Positions 52,636 through 62,290 of a stretch of DNA of 64,000 nt are shown here, piece by piece. Source of the DNA: Hydrangea macrophylla (Eukaryota > Streptophyta > Magnoliopsida > Cornales > Hydrangeaceae); the NCBI GenBank assembly GCA_033977485.1, contig CM066993.1, positions 66,814,864-66,878,863 of the forward strand. Reading direction: 5' to 3'. The notes under the pieces are model-generated. The model worked only from the letters and a program-made list of their open reading frames with translations, did not search any database and was not told where the DNA came from. Numbering within the stretch: the first letter of the stretch is position 1; the number at the start of each line of letters is the position of its first letter. Made by a program: the position numbers and the translations under genes.

Positions 52636-52770
52636 ATGGCATTTCATTTCTGTTGTCCCAGACATCTTTGTTTATAGTTTACATATAGTTGACGATTTGG
52701 CTAGAAGAAAGAAGAATAGAACAAGTAGTAACGTGGATGGATCTTGAAGTATGGGGCCTGTAGTCCCATT

Positions 52771-53700
52771 TGATTACTCTTGACTCAAATCCCATATTAT
52801 GCATAATTGAAATATTGCTTACAATTAGATCTTATACTACCAAACAAAATTCTTATTTTTATGATTCTTATAATTTTTGTTGACTCTACCATTAAAAACT
52901 TTTGGTGGATACAAGGACAACTGCTTCTCAAAGTTGTCATTTGTAAATTGCTATTTGATTTTTGTTAATGATAATTTCTATTTATTGTTTCCGTTTCAGC
53001 CGGTATATTTTCGTATTTTTATCAGTGGCCTGTTTGTTTTTTCCCCCAAAATTTTGTTTTCTCATTCCTTAATTTTTGATCTTCATTACGTCAAAAGTTA
53101 TTGTTTCATAGAGGTTTCAAGGTTAACGTCCGAAGTGGTTACTTTGATCTTCTACTGCGCTTCCCATTTTGTTTGACATTGTTATCATTTCAGTCTTGTT
53201 TTTGTTACTGCTGTTTTCTATGTAATCAATGCTAGGTAATTTGTGGAAGTTTGAAATCAATCATTGATGATGAGTTTTCTAGGAGCTGCACGGGTGGCAT
53301 TTGAAACTGGAGTTTGTTTGTATTTGCAAGTCTAGCTTGGATCTCGGTACAAATCAGCGACAAAATTGGATGTAATTGTAAGAGTTATGTTTTAGAGTGA
53401 ACATGTTAATTCAATTCTTCAGTTCATTTGATATTTGTCTTTGTAATCTCTAGGTATATCTTGTAATAAGTACACCCCATTTGGGTTGGATATTAAGATA
53501 AATAGAGCAATGATTTTGTTCCTTCTATTTGTTGGCACTGGAAGGCTCGTCTTGGTGGAAGTGGTGATGCCATTTTGTATGACATTCAATTTCATTACCT
53601 CTAATCTTTTGCATTGTTGTACTTTTATCTGTAGAATTTTATTCATTCCTATTGTAGGTGAATACTCATACTGAAAGTAAGGTTTGAATTATGGACGGAC
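52771..53700. other. Downstream part of the snoRNA locus, no gene recognised
   Basis: AT-rich DNA. A candidate 3' splice site TTTTCTAG followed by GAGCTGCACGG is at 53275-53293 and could begin a last exon of a non-coding host RNA. There is no credible protein frame; the 62-75-codon frames are not supported by composition or motifs. Confidence 0.35.
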
Positions 53701-53710
53701 TATTTGTTGA

Positions 53711-53930
53711 ATCCGCCCACTCAAATACATGTATAGTGTTCGAATTTATGTATCAGTGACTAATTTGAACCACTTATAGTGGAATCCAATCGAATCCACT
53801 CTCTATTTCCAACATTGGAAAAAAAAAAATGTCTCCCCCCATTCAAATACATGTACAGTGTTCGAATTTATGTATCAGTGACTGATTTGAACCAATTTTA
53901 GTGGAATCCAATAAAATCCACAGTCTATTT
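53711..53930. repeat. Tandem pair of about 125-bp repeats, second copy split
   Basis: Copy 1 (53711-53835) and copy 2 (from 53836) share CAAATACATGTA.AGTGTTCG, TATGTATCAGTGACT and TAGTGGAATCCAAT. Copy 2 is interrupted at 53931 by the SINE nest and resumes at 59394 with the matching TCTATTTCCAACATTGGA. Confidence 0.8.
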
Positions 53931-54467
53931 CTTTTTTTTTGGTAATCGAGGGGTGTCCGGGTCAGCTTGCGTGCACCTCGACTAATACCCTGAGGTCTAG
54001 AGGCGCCGGGTGAATACTCCAGTGGCCACGTTCCTAATCCCCCGAGCTCTGGAGGCGCCGGGTGAATACTCCAGTGGCCACGTTCTCCATGACTCGAACA
54101 CTAAACTTCTTGGGTAGTACACTCAAGTGTTAGAAAACTGCGTTCCCAGAATCCATTGACAGCGCGTATAAGTTGGTACTGCAAAAAATTTACGTGAAAA
54201 CTACAATAACTCTACAAGGGCGGAACTAGGGTTCCCTTAAACTGCTAAAACAGATTGCTGTAGTAGACGAATCAAGAACACGGGCTCGATAACAGCTCAC
54301 GATTTTCTACCGTATTCCTTTGCTGCCAGAATATCGAACTGAGTGGGCTCTTTCGAAATCCTTTCTGTTTTCTGCTGTCCCTCTTTTACGCTCTCTTTTC
54401 TATTCCGAGTTATAATTCTCTATATAGAAAAACGCTAACTGAGGAGAGAGCCAAAGCAGCATATATA

Positions 54468-55295
54468 TCATAACCTTATAATATAAGAATGCAGCAGCTC
54501 AAAACTGACTTAGTCAAATACCATTTTGCCCCTCTCCAAAACTTATATACATACTCCTCATAAGAATATATTGATTTGTGTGAGGGCAATTTTGTCATTT
54601 CAGCCCACCAAGAATCTTTAGGAAAACTTGTAATTACAAGTGCACCCTTTTAGTATACATAATGACTCATACATCTCGATACTCATCATAATGATATATT
54701 GGTTTGTACGAGGGTAATTATGTCATTTCAGATGAATTATTACATTCAGGTTAACTTTTAAAATTTTATTTAATATAATAATGAGGATTCAATCAATAAT
54801 ATTATGCCTAATTACATATGGCTCAGCAATTTTTGGAATATTTATTATTCACTTCAAAACAAGTCAACAAATGCGGCTATTTTGGCGACTATTTACTAAT
54901 TGGTCACTAATATTTACAATTTGGTCAACTTCTTCTCTCAAATTTAGTATTCATATATTGTAATATGTGTAATTGCATTTGGATGAGCAAGTTTTGGGAT
55001 ATTTATTATTCACTTAAAAAAAAGTCAACAGTAATTGCATTTGGGTGAGCAAGTTTTGGGATATTTATTATTCACTTCAAAAAAGTCAACAAAAGTGACT
55101 ATTTTAATTGCTATTTACGAATCGCTCACTAATATTTGCATTTTGGTCAACTTCTTCTCTAAAATTTATATATTTAGGAATTGGTCATTAATATACCAAA
55201 TTTCACTTATACTCAAATCTTAGACCAAATTCATATCTTATACTCAAATGCATAAGAGGGGATTGGCACGTGCATCGCACGTGTCGGGACCCTAG
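54468..55295 (+). mobile_element. Short Helitron-like element, copy 1
   Basis: The 3' end has the hairpin GCACGTGCATCGCACGTG followed by TCGGGACCCTAG and host T (55296), fitting the Helitron pattern of hairpin plus CTAG. The proposed 5' end is TCATAACCTTATAATATAAG after an A, resembling the 5' consensus. It contains an internal duplication of about 64 bases (54968-55095). 828 bases, no coding sequence. Confidence 0.6.
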
Positions 55296-55573
55296 TATTC
55301 TTAGAAGATCTGCATTGGTGTGATGATCCGTGGGGTAAATTTTCGTTTCATAAAATTGAAAATTAATTATTGGATTTTAACTGCTCAAAATTTTAAGTTA
55401 TTGAATTTGTAATACTCAAAATATTGGTTTAATTACTGAAATAGAATGTATTGAGTGATTATTTTCAGTAAAAAATTTTCACTTAAAGTTTTTAATGATA
55501 TTTTTGCTGCTTTTTCAATTAAGGGTGTGTTTGATAACCCAAATAAGTGGTGAAAATTAAAACTTTCAGCACT

Positions 55574-56286
55574 CATTTTGCCCCTCTCCAAAACTTATAT
55601 ACATACTCCTCATAAGAATATATTGATTTGTGTGAGGGCAATTTTGTCATTTCAGCCCACCAAGAATCTTTAGGAAAACTTGTAATTACAAGTGCACCCT
55701 TTTAGTATACATAATGACTCATACATCTCGATACTCATCATAATGATATATTGGTTTGTACGAGGGTAATTATGTCATTTCAGATGAATTATTACATTCA
55801 GGTTAACTTTTAAAATTTTATTTAATATAATAATGAGGATTCAATCAATAATATTATGCCTAATTACATATGGCTCAGCAATTTTTGGAATATTTATTAT
55901 TCACTTCAAAACAAGTCAACAAATGCGGCTATTTTGGCGACTATTTACTAATTGGTCACTAATATTTACAATTTGGTCAACTTCTTCTCTCAAATTTAGT
56001 ATTCATATATTGTAATATGTGTAATTGCATTTGGATGAGCAAGTTTTGGGATATTTATTATTCACTTAAAAAAAAGTCAACAAAAGTGGTTATTTTAATG
56101 GCTATTTACGAATCGGTCACTAATATTTACTTTTTGGTCAACTTCTTTTCTAAAATTAATTTATTTACGAATTGGTCATTAATATACCAAAATTCACTTA
56201 TATTCAAATCTCATACCAAATTTATATCTTATACTCAAATGCATAAGAGGGGATTGGCACGTGCATCGCACGTGCCGGGAACCTAG
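55574..56286 (+). mobile_element. Short Helitron-like element, copy 2 (tandem duplicate)
   Basis: Bases 55574-56070 repeat 54522-55018 essentially without change, and the 3' end is the same hairpin GGCACGTGCATCGCACGTGCC plus GGGAACCTAG. It lacks the first ~54 bases of copy 1 and the internal duplication. The repeat offset is 1052 bases; the DNA between (55296-55573) is not part of the Helitron. Confidence 0.6.
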
Positions 56287-56547
56287 TATATATATATATA
56301 TATAGGTTACGATAGGGACCATAAGAAGTCAATAAGAAATAAGCTTTCTTATGGAATTAGGAAACCCTAATTCGAACTGAATCAGATTCCTATTTTCATA
56401 AATTATAATTTATACCACTAAAAAATTATAATTGCGCTCCTACCCTTATCTCAAAAATATATTTCGAGCTTCATGTTATTAAATGCTTATTATCTCCCCA
56501 TGTTAAGATTATAGATATCCATTAATTAAATATAATTACTGACAATC

Positions 56548-58611
56548 TGTAACACCCGTACCCGGAGAAAGGGACATGCATTAATTGATATAATTAGTGT
56601 ATAAAATGGATTAAGGGGAGGCTTGGACTCGCCCATGGAAAAGTCCCAGTGAGGAGGGACAGGTTTGAAAATGGAACTCAGCAAAGGGTAAATTGGTAAT
56701 TTGCATGTTACATGATTAAATGCATTTTATGTGATTACATGAATATTTGTTTACACACTTTCATATTACATGTTGATATATGTGTAGCATTTGGTGTTAA
56801 AGGGTATAAATGAAACGGATTTAAAATTTGTAGGTGCGATAGCAATTTCACAAAATATGTGGAACCCACGTTAGGACCCATACGGAACTTAGACAAACAC
56901 TCATTAGATAATTGGGTAGTTAAATACAATTGGTTAGGGGACTTCATAATAAAGCTTAAGAAAATATTGGGGAGGTAAATGAAAATCAACCAAAGTTGGC
57001 ATGATGCCTAAGAGGATGACACCTCTAGCTATGACTCACCATCTTCTTGTATCAAAACAAGAAAAGAGTTGCAGGAGAAGAAGAAAATTCGGCCATTGAC
57101 GGAAACTCCGCCGTCTACGCCGTCTCTTCGCCGTTTCGTCGCCGTCGGTACACCGTTTCGCGAACCGAGATCGTATTCGGACTCGTGGAGGTGAGAGGAA
57201 TATATGAACTTGTTGATATATGTGGGTTTGGTTGGTTTACTTTAAATTGGAAGTTTAATATGTGTTAAATGATTTGTGAAGTGCCATGTTGAGGATTATG
57301 TGATTATGTGTTATGTGGGTCGAAGAAAGCTTTATGTTGATTCACCGTGGATTTACTCCATAATAAGGAGACGTGGAAAAACCCAACGGTGTAAGGGTAC
57401 TCACCACGCTAACTGTGTAAAGGTGTGTGAGTGGCGACCCAGCTGTGGAAGGGTATGAGAGATGGTGTGAATTAGAGGTGCTATATGCACATAAGGGCAA
57501 AAAGCAAGAGCGACGTCACGATGAATTGAATAATTTCTGTTGTGGTTATTGAATAACCACCGCAGGTACGGCACGAGAGGAGGAAAGGAAATGATCGGCA
57601 CGTCGGGTTTGGGCTTGGGAGTTGTAAATATGTGTGGTTATGTCCATATGCTTAGATGGTTTTAGTTTCAAAATGTAACTCTAATGCTTAAACAACTTGA
57701 GTTTTGGGAGGGTGTAATGTGTCAAGTCCAAGTTGATGTTGTTTATGAGTTTTGTTATATGGGTTGTACTTGTAAACCACAAATGGTGTATATTTGGAGA
57801 GATTTGGGTTTTGTAAATATGTTCATAACTTGTAATATAATGTAACTTGTGGGTTAGTATCCTTGACTTGTGGATTAAAGACTTGACTCGTGGTGGTATC
57901 CATGGAGTTAGTTTTGGAATCCTTTGACTCATGTGTTTAATGTAGATTTGAAGGAACTTATGTAATTTCTATGTGAAAGTTGTAGGTTATATGTTTGGAT
58001 CATTCCGGCAAGTCCGGATACATGGGTGGTAGATTTTGGTTAAGTTTCCCTTGTAAATAAATGTTCTTGTGAGGTTTGATCCTCTTGTTGGAAGGTTTAT
58101 GGTTGCTTGGTTGATGTTTGAAAATGTGTGGGAATGTTTAATTATGTTTGTGGACATGTTGTGGAAGTTTTGGAGGTGTTCTCAAGTGATTTAGACATGT
58201 TTTGGTGGGGTTTAAACTTGCAAAAACAGGTTGGGGGAGTTGCTGCAAAATTTTCTGCAAAAGAGCTCTCTGTCCGGTCAACCGGATATTTTAAGGTCTC
58301 TGTCCGGTCAACCGAACTGGTGTGTTTTCCAAATAACCATGCTTTGTCATCATAACTTGAGCTAGGAAGCTCGGATTCGCGAGCCGTTTTCACCGTTGGT
58401 TTTTAAATGAAAAGTACTGTATTTTGACATTGGGTTTGACTAAAATTTCAAAATGACCATTTTATCCTTGGGGTTAGTTACATGCAAATGAGCTTATAAA
58501 GAGTTTAAAAATAGAGTTTAAGAGTTGTTTTATGTTATATGTTTTGGGGATGTACCTTGGTGGCATTGTTACACGTGTCCTAATTTGCACGAGGCGGGTT
58601 GGGGTGTGACA
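56548..58611 (+). mobile_element. Chromovirus solo LTR, 2064 bp, target duplication CAATC
   Basis: The ends are TGTAACACCCGTACCCGG and GGTTGGGGTGTGACA, with flanking CAATC (56543-56547 and 58612-58616). The length and TGTAACACCC...GGGTGTGACA ends fit Tekay-like chromoviruses. It carries TCTGTCCGGTCAACCG twice (58268-58312). No gene; the frame from 57047 has no family features. Confidence 0.9.
58268..58316. repeat. Direct pair of CTCTGTCCGGTCAACCG
   Basis: Two copies 34 bases apart, each with the near-palindrome CCGGTCAACCG(G/A), within the chromovirus solo LTR. Confidence 0.85.
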
Positions 58612-59407
58612 CAATCATATTTAATTAATTTCTTAAAACTCCTTGAGATTCTCTACTTAACTTATCTGATATGTCGGATACAAAATCCACCTGCAGGGTT
58701 TGATATAATCAAAACTTATAAGCTTTCTCAAGGGGATATCATCAATCCCAAAATTGAGACATGGATTCCATCATTAATTAATATCCACCACACAATTAAT
58801 ATTGCCACCCAGTCCAATGAGATATTGACCCATTTAAGGATCTCACCCTTTTAGTAATCAAAGTGTAAATATCAAATGTACTTGTCTACAAATTAACTTA
58901 GGATTTAGAGCATAAGCACTCATAATAGCCATGAGGTATTAATTATCTTATAAGTCAGTATAAAAATAATTACCCCAAGTCAGTCCCGTTTAATACACAA
59001 AGTGTACCAGCATAGTGAGTTGAAATTATACCGTTTTCCGCAGTCAAGACAAACCTACTACAATACCATGTTGCAGTCCTACCGATGGTGTGTCCATTCC
59101 CATCTAAGACTGTAAACCAAAATCTTACATTCTATAATATCTGATGGTCTGATCTTCCGTGTGTAAGCCGAACTCTACACACCAAACCATCTATTATATA
59201 GAATGAGAGACACACATGCATAATATTAAATAAATAATATAATACAAATATTACTCACACAGATTCTCATAAAAAAATGGATTAACTGATTTTATTAAAT
59301 GAATAATAAATCAACTACATAAAGCATGACTTTTAATATATATCCTAACACCAAAAAATTTACCACTCGACCACAAGGGACTTGGTAGTACACCCACGGT
59401 CTATTTC

Positions 59408-60195
59408 CAACATTGGAGAAAAAAAATATATGATTGATCGTCTTGTTTTAAGAGTGATGCTATGTTTCCAAACTTTGTTCTTAAATTTTGTTTGTTGTAC
59501 TTAGCATGTAGATTTAGTGCATGACTAAACCATAGCCAGCGTTGGCATTGGGCACAATTTGGCAACACTAACCGCTTTGGGCTCCCAACTTCTTTAGTAA
59601 ATTTGACAGCTCTTTAATTTTTAAGTTCAACATTTATACACTTGTGCACATATGTTTATGTTTATAGACCTATAATAAAAAAATGTATTTACATAAACTC
59701 GAATGATTGAGGGCCCTCACCCCAAAGGATCCGAATCTAGCTTACTTAAATATAAAGAATTATGTGAGCATAGACCAATTAACCACAATAATGAATTGGG
59801 TAAATTACAGTAGCACCTCTTGAACTATGATCGTTTTTTATTAACACTCTCTCAATTTTAAAACTGAATAGATTCACTTCATGAACTATTCAAAATGAAC
59901 AAATACACTCCTGAAGAAGGGGGTGTAGTGTCAACAAATGATAGTTTAAGGGGTGAGTGTGTTCAGTTTTAAATATTAGGGGATGTAAGTGAAAAACGAT
60001 GATAGTTCAGGGGGAGTTATTGTAATTAACCCTTAAAAATTTCAACCATATATTTAATTGAAACTTAACTTCTTTGTTTTCAAAATTTCCATAAAAATCA
60101 ATTGAAATTGCCACAATTTTAGGTTTATATTTTTGTCCTTTTAAATTAGTTAAGTGAAATTGCACTTTTAACATTTTTTTTTCTTTCATAAAACC
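59408..60195. other. Unassigned AT-rich DNA
   Basis: No ORF or RNA gene is recognised. GGGTAAATTACAGTAGCACC at 59799 and its partner near 59995-60030 (AGTTATTGTAATTAACCC) are inverted, indicating an old fold-back element of about 235 bases. Confidence 0.4.
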
Positions 60196-60203
60196 TTTAT
60201 CGA

Positions 60204-60595
60204 CAGTGGCGGAGCCAGGAATAAAAGTTTGGGGGGGCCGTGTACAGTGACTTAGAATTATACGGGGGTTTGGGGTCAGCGCCCCTGAGGCGAAAATTTT
60301 TGGGTCTATTCATAAATTCGTCGTTGCATGTAAAATTTAATGATGGTAAAACGATTTGGGTTGAATTCAAAGGGTATGTTAGAAGGAAGAGAGCAATGAT
60401 GCTAAAATATATTTAACCCTTCTTATTTTTAGCCTTACCAATATTTTTTAGGGATTATGTAATAATCATATTATTTTTTGGAGGGGCCAATCTAAATAAA
60501 ATTTTAAAAATTTTAAAACTATACATACCAAAAATATAATTTTAAAAAATCTTGGGGGGCTATGGCCCCCGCCTGCCCCCCTGCCTCCGCCCCTG
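60204..60595. mobile_element. hAT MITE, target duplication TTTATCGA
   Basis: CAGTGGCGGAGCCAGG at the left and CCTGCCTCCGCCCCTG at the right are inverted. TTTATCGA flanks both sides (60196-60203, 60596-60603). The 8-base duplication and CAG...CTG ends identify hAT. 392 bases, non-coding, with G runs at 60230-60240 and 60554-60560. Confidence 0.92.
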
Positions 60596-60722
60596 TTTAT
60601 CGATGATGATACTATTTGGATAGGTCTCATTGTGTAAATTCGATGAATGCATTTTTTTTTTTTTTGAAAAATGAGGTGTTGGTCAAAAGTAAGGAATTTT
60701 AAAAGTTGTTTTTTATTTTTTG

Positions 60723-61014
60723 GATTAATTGCACTTTGTACCCCAGAAGTTTTGGTAGTTTTGCACTTCGCACCCTAAAATTTTAAAGGTGGCACTTTGG
60801 TCCCTAAAGTTTCACAAATGTGACAAATAAGTCCAAATAATCTTTTAGTGAAGAATGATTTAATCCCTAAGAGTGAAAATCTTGTCGCACAAAGTCTAGG
60901 AGGGACTACAGTGCAACTCACCCCAAACTTTAGGGACCAAAATGCCAAATTTTGAAACTTTAAGGTGCAATGCAAAATCACCCAAACTCTAGGGGGTTCA
61001 AAGTGCAATTAACC
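60723..61014. mobile_element. Long-inverted-repeat MITE
   Basis: The left GATTAATTGCACTTTGTACC and the reverse of the right end, GGTTAATTGCACTTTGAACC, match over about 50 bases with substitutions. The long inverted repeats suggest a Mutator-type MITE; target duplication is obscured by flanking T runs. Confidence 0.65.
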
Positions 61015-61175
61015 CCCTTTTTTTGTTGCAAAGTTTTAAAAGCTACAATACGAACGTTAAACTAAAGTATATATAGGATATTTTTGTCAAGCTGTATGCT
61101 ACTTGTGCTTCACTTGGTTCTCTAATTAGAGAAGTTACCCTCAAGTCTAAAAGAACTTATCATAATGGACTTGGA

Positions 61176-61555
61176 GTCCGTTTGGATTAGCTGAAAAATG
61201 AAAATTAAGTGATGAATTGCGAATTTTGAGGGAAAAAAGTGGTTGTTTTGTAAAATGAAAGTGTTTGAGTTAACTTAAGATTTTAGTACTTAAACAAACT
61301 AGATAAAAAATTAAATTGAAAACTGGATGAAATATTAAGCTGTAAAAAGTAGCTTGTTTTTCAAACAATCACTTAATTTTACTTTTAAATTGTTAAAAAG
61401 ACAAAATGACTGAAAATAAAAAAAGTAGAATTATATTCACATGTTTGTCCTTTTTTGTCATTTTATAGAAACAATCACTTTTTTTTGTTTGTTTGTTAAA
61501 CACTTTTGTCTTTTAAGTTTTAAGTGATGAATATTTCAACTAACACAAACACCTA
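61176..61555. mobile_element. Probable MITE with GTTTGNNTTAGNTGAAA ends
   Basis: GTTTGGATTAGCTGAAA (61180-61196) faces the reverse of TTTCAACTAACACAAAC (61534-61550). The interior is AT-rich with AAGTGATGAA near both ends. Outer boundaries are not fixed. Confidence 0.45.
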
Positions 61556-61680
61556 ACAACTTACTATTTCATCTAATCGGGATCTAATTGTCCCACAAAA
61601 CCCAAAAAAGAAAAAGGAAAAAAAAAAAAGAAAAGAAAAAAGAGATAAAAGAAAAGAAAAGAAAAGATTAAAAAAAAATT

Positions 61681-61819
61681 AGTAATGATTCGTGCATATA
61701 AAGTGTGCACATAAAAATCTAGACCATTCATTTTGGTAAGTTTCATGTGTGCAACGTTGAAACACATTAAAATTAATGTCTAGATTTTTATGTACACACT
61801 TTGTGCACGTAGCATTACC
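61681..61819. mobile_element. Hairpin MITE, 139 bp
   Basis: GTAATGATTCGTGCAT...AAGTGTGCACATAAAAATCT is mirrored on the right by AGATTTTTATGTACACACTT...GCATTAC. The arms are about 50 bases around a ~30-base loop. It sits 150 bases upstream of the gene at 61965. Confidence 0.75.
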
Positions 61820-61964
61820 AAAAAAAAAAAAAAATTAAAATTGCGGAGGGGGATTGTATCGTCACTATGACACTATCACTTGAGTTAAGTTCGACTTCAA
61901 CGCCGCCGGCTCAGAAAATTCAGTTTTTCTTTGCCGCCACCGGCGAGAGAGAGAGAGAGAGAGG

Positions 61965-62234
61965 ATGTTGGAGGCAAAGAATCTGAAGAAGGCGGTGGTC
62001 CCTTCTTCTCTATTCGACCATCCCTCTCCGGGCAACCTCCAGTCTACTCGTCTCGCCCTCCATGTACCCCTTTTTTGCCCTTATATGCTTATATACTACA
62101 CATATAGATACATGTTCATATAGTGTATCTGTGGCTACATTTGAATCTAATTGTTAGCTATTGCCCAGGTTAATGGCGATGGCTCCTTCTGCTGGGTCTA
62201 CATCGCTTCTGGATGCTGCATTTACAAAATTAAG
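61965..62234 (+). CDS. First two coding exons of a plant protein gene, partial
   Basis: Exon 1 (61965-62063) starts at an ATG after a GA-repeat leader and encodes 33 residues, MLEAKNLKKAVVPSSLFDHP and on to RLALH. A GT donor follows at 62064 in frame (phase 0). Exon 2 (62169-62234), after TATTGCCCAG, encodes VNGDGSFCWVYIASGCCIYK and two more residues, then a weak GTCCAC donor. The joined frame stays open and codon use looks coding, unlike nearby DNA. The CWVYIASGCCIYKIK pattern suggests a beta-propeller (WD40-like) start, but I cannot name the family. Later exons are outside the window or beyond a long intron. Confidence 0.6.
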
Positions 62235-62254
62235 GTCCACTTCTCTCTCTCTCT

Positions 62255-62290
62255 CTCTAGTACGTGCCCGTGCCTGTGGGGCACGGGAAA
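62255..62290 (-). mobile_element. Helitron-like 3' terminus in intron 2
   Basis: On the minus strand the hairpin CCCGTGCCCCACAGGCACGGG is followed by CACGTACTAG, the same layout as the Helitron ends at 36555, 55295 and 56286. The next host base is A rather than T. The rest of the element would extend rightward, but its 5' end is not recognised. Confidence 0.4.

Larger units (their letters stand above)
51430..52770 (+). repeat. Tandem duplication of about 0.7 kb containing snoRNA modules 3 and 4
   Basis: Segments in the same order in both halves: GTTAATTA...ATCTCATTA.ACGCAGAGG (51440 and 52188), block X (51599 and 52291), TATATGGGTAAATTACACTGA (51760s and 52490s), snoRNA (51814 and 52556), and a GGCTAG...CTTGAAGTATGGGGC segment (51953-52014 and 52695-52757). 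The offset is roughly 690-750 bases with many substitutions, so it is an old duplication. Confidence 0.75.
54128..59350 (-). mobile_element. Ty1/copia solo LTR, split by Helitrons and another solo LTR
   Basis: On the minus strand it begins TGTTAGGATATATATT (59350) and ends CAGTTTTCTAACA (54128), typical copia LTR ends. The right part is 58617-59350 and the left part 54128-54467, with 56287-56547 between the nested insertions. The flanking five bases (TCAAG and CCAAA) do not match, so the target duplication is mutated or the boundary is slightly off. No coding sequence. Confidence 0.6.
53932..59393 (-). mobile_element. tRNA-derived SINE, minus strand, split by nested elements
   Basis: The left part (53932-54127) starts with a T run (the poly-A tail in reverse). 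The right part (59351-59393) carries, on the minus strand, CTTGTGGTCGAGTGGTAA, a tRNA-like box A region. Target-site repeats CCACAGTCTATTTC (53918-53931) and CCACGGTCTATTTC (59394-59407) are 14 bases with one mismatch. The assembled element is about 240 bases. The left part includes a GGCGCCGGGTGAATACTCCA direct repeat (54003 and 54054). Confidence 0.7.

Noticed and set aside
53260..53330. TTGATGATGAG as a fifth snoRNA box C
   Set aside because: No box D or terminal stem within 150 bases.
57047..57268. 73-codon frame in the chromovirus solo LTR
   Set aside because: Lies inside a bounded solo LTR with no promoter context or recognisable domain.
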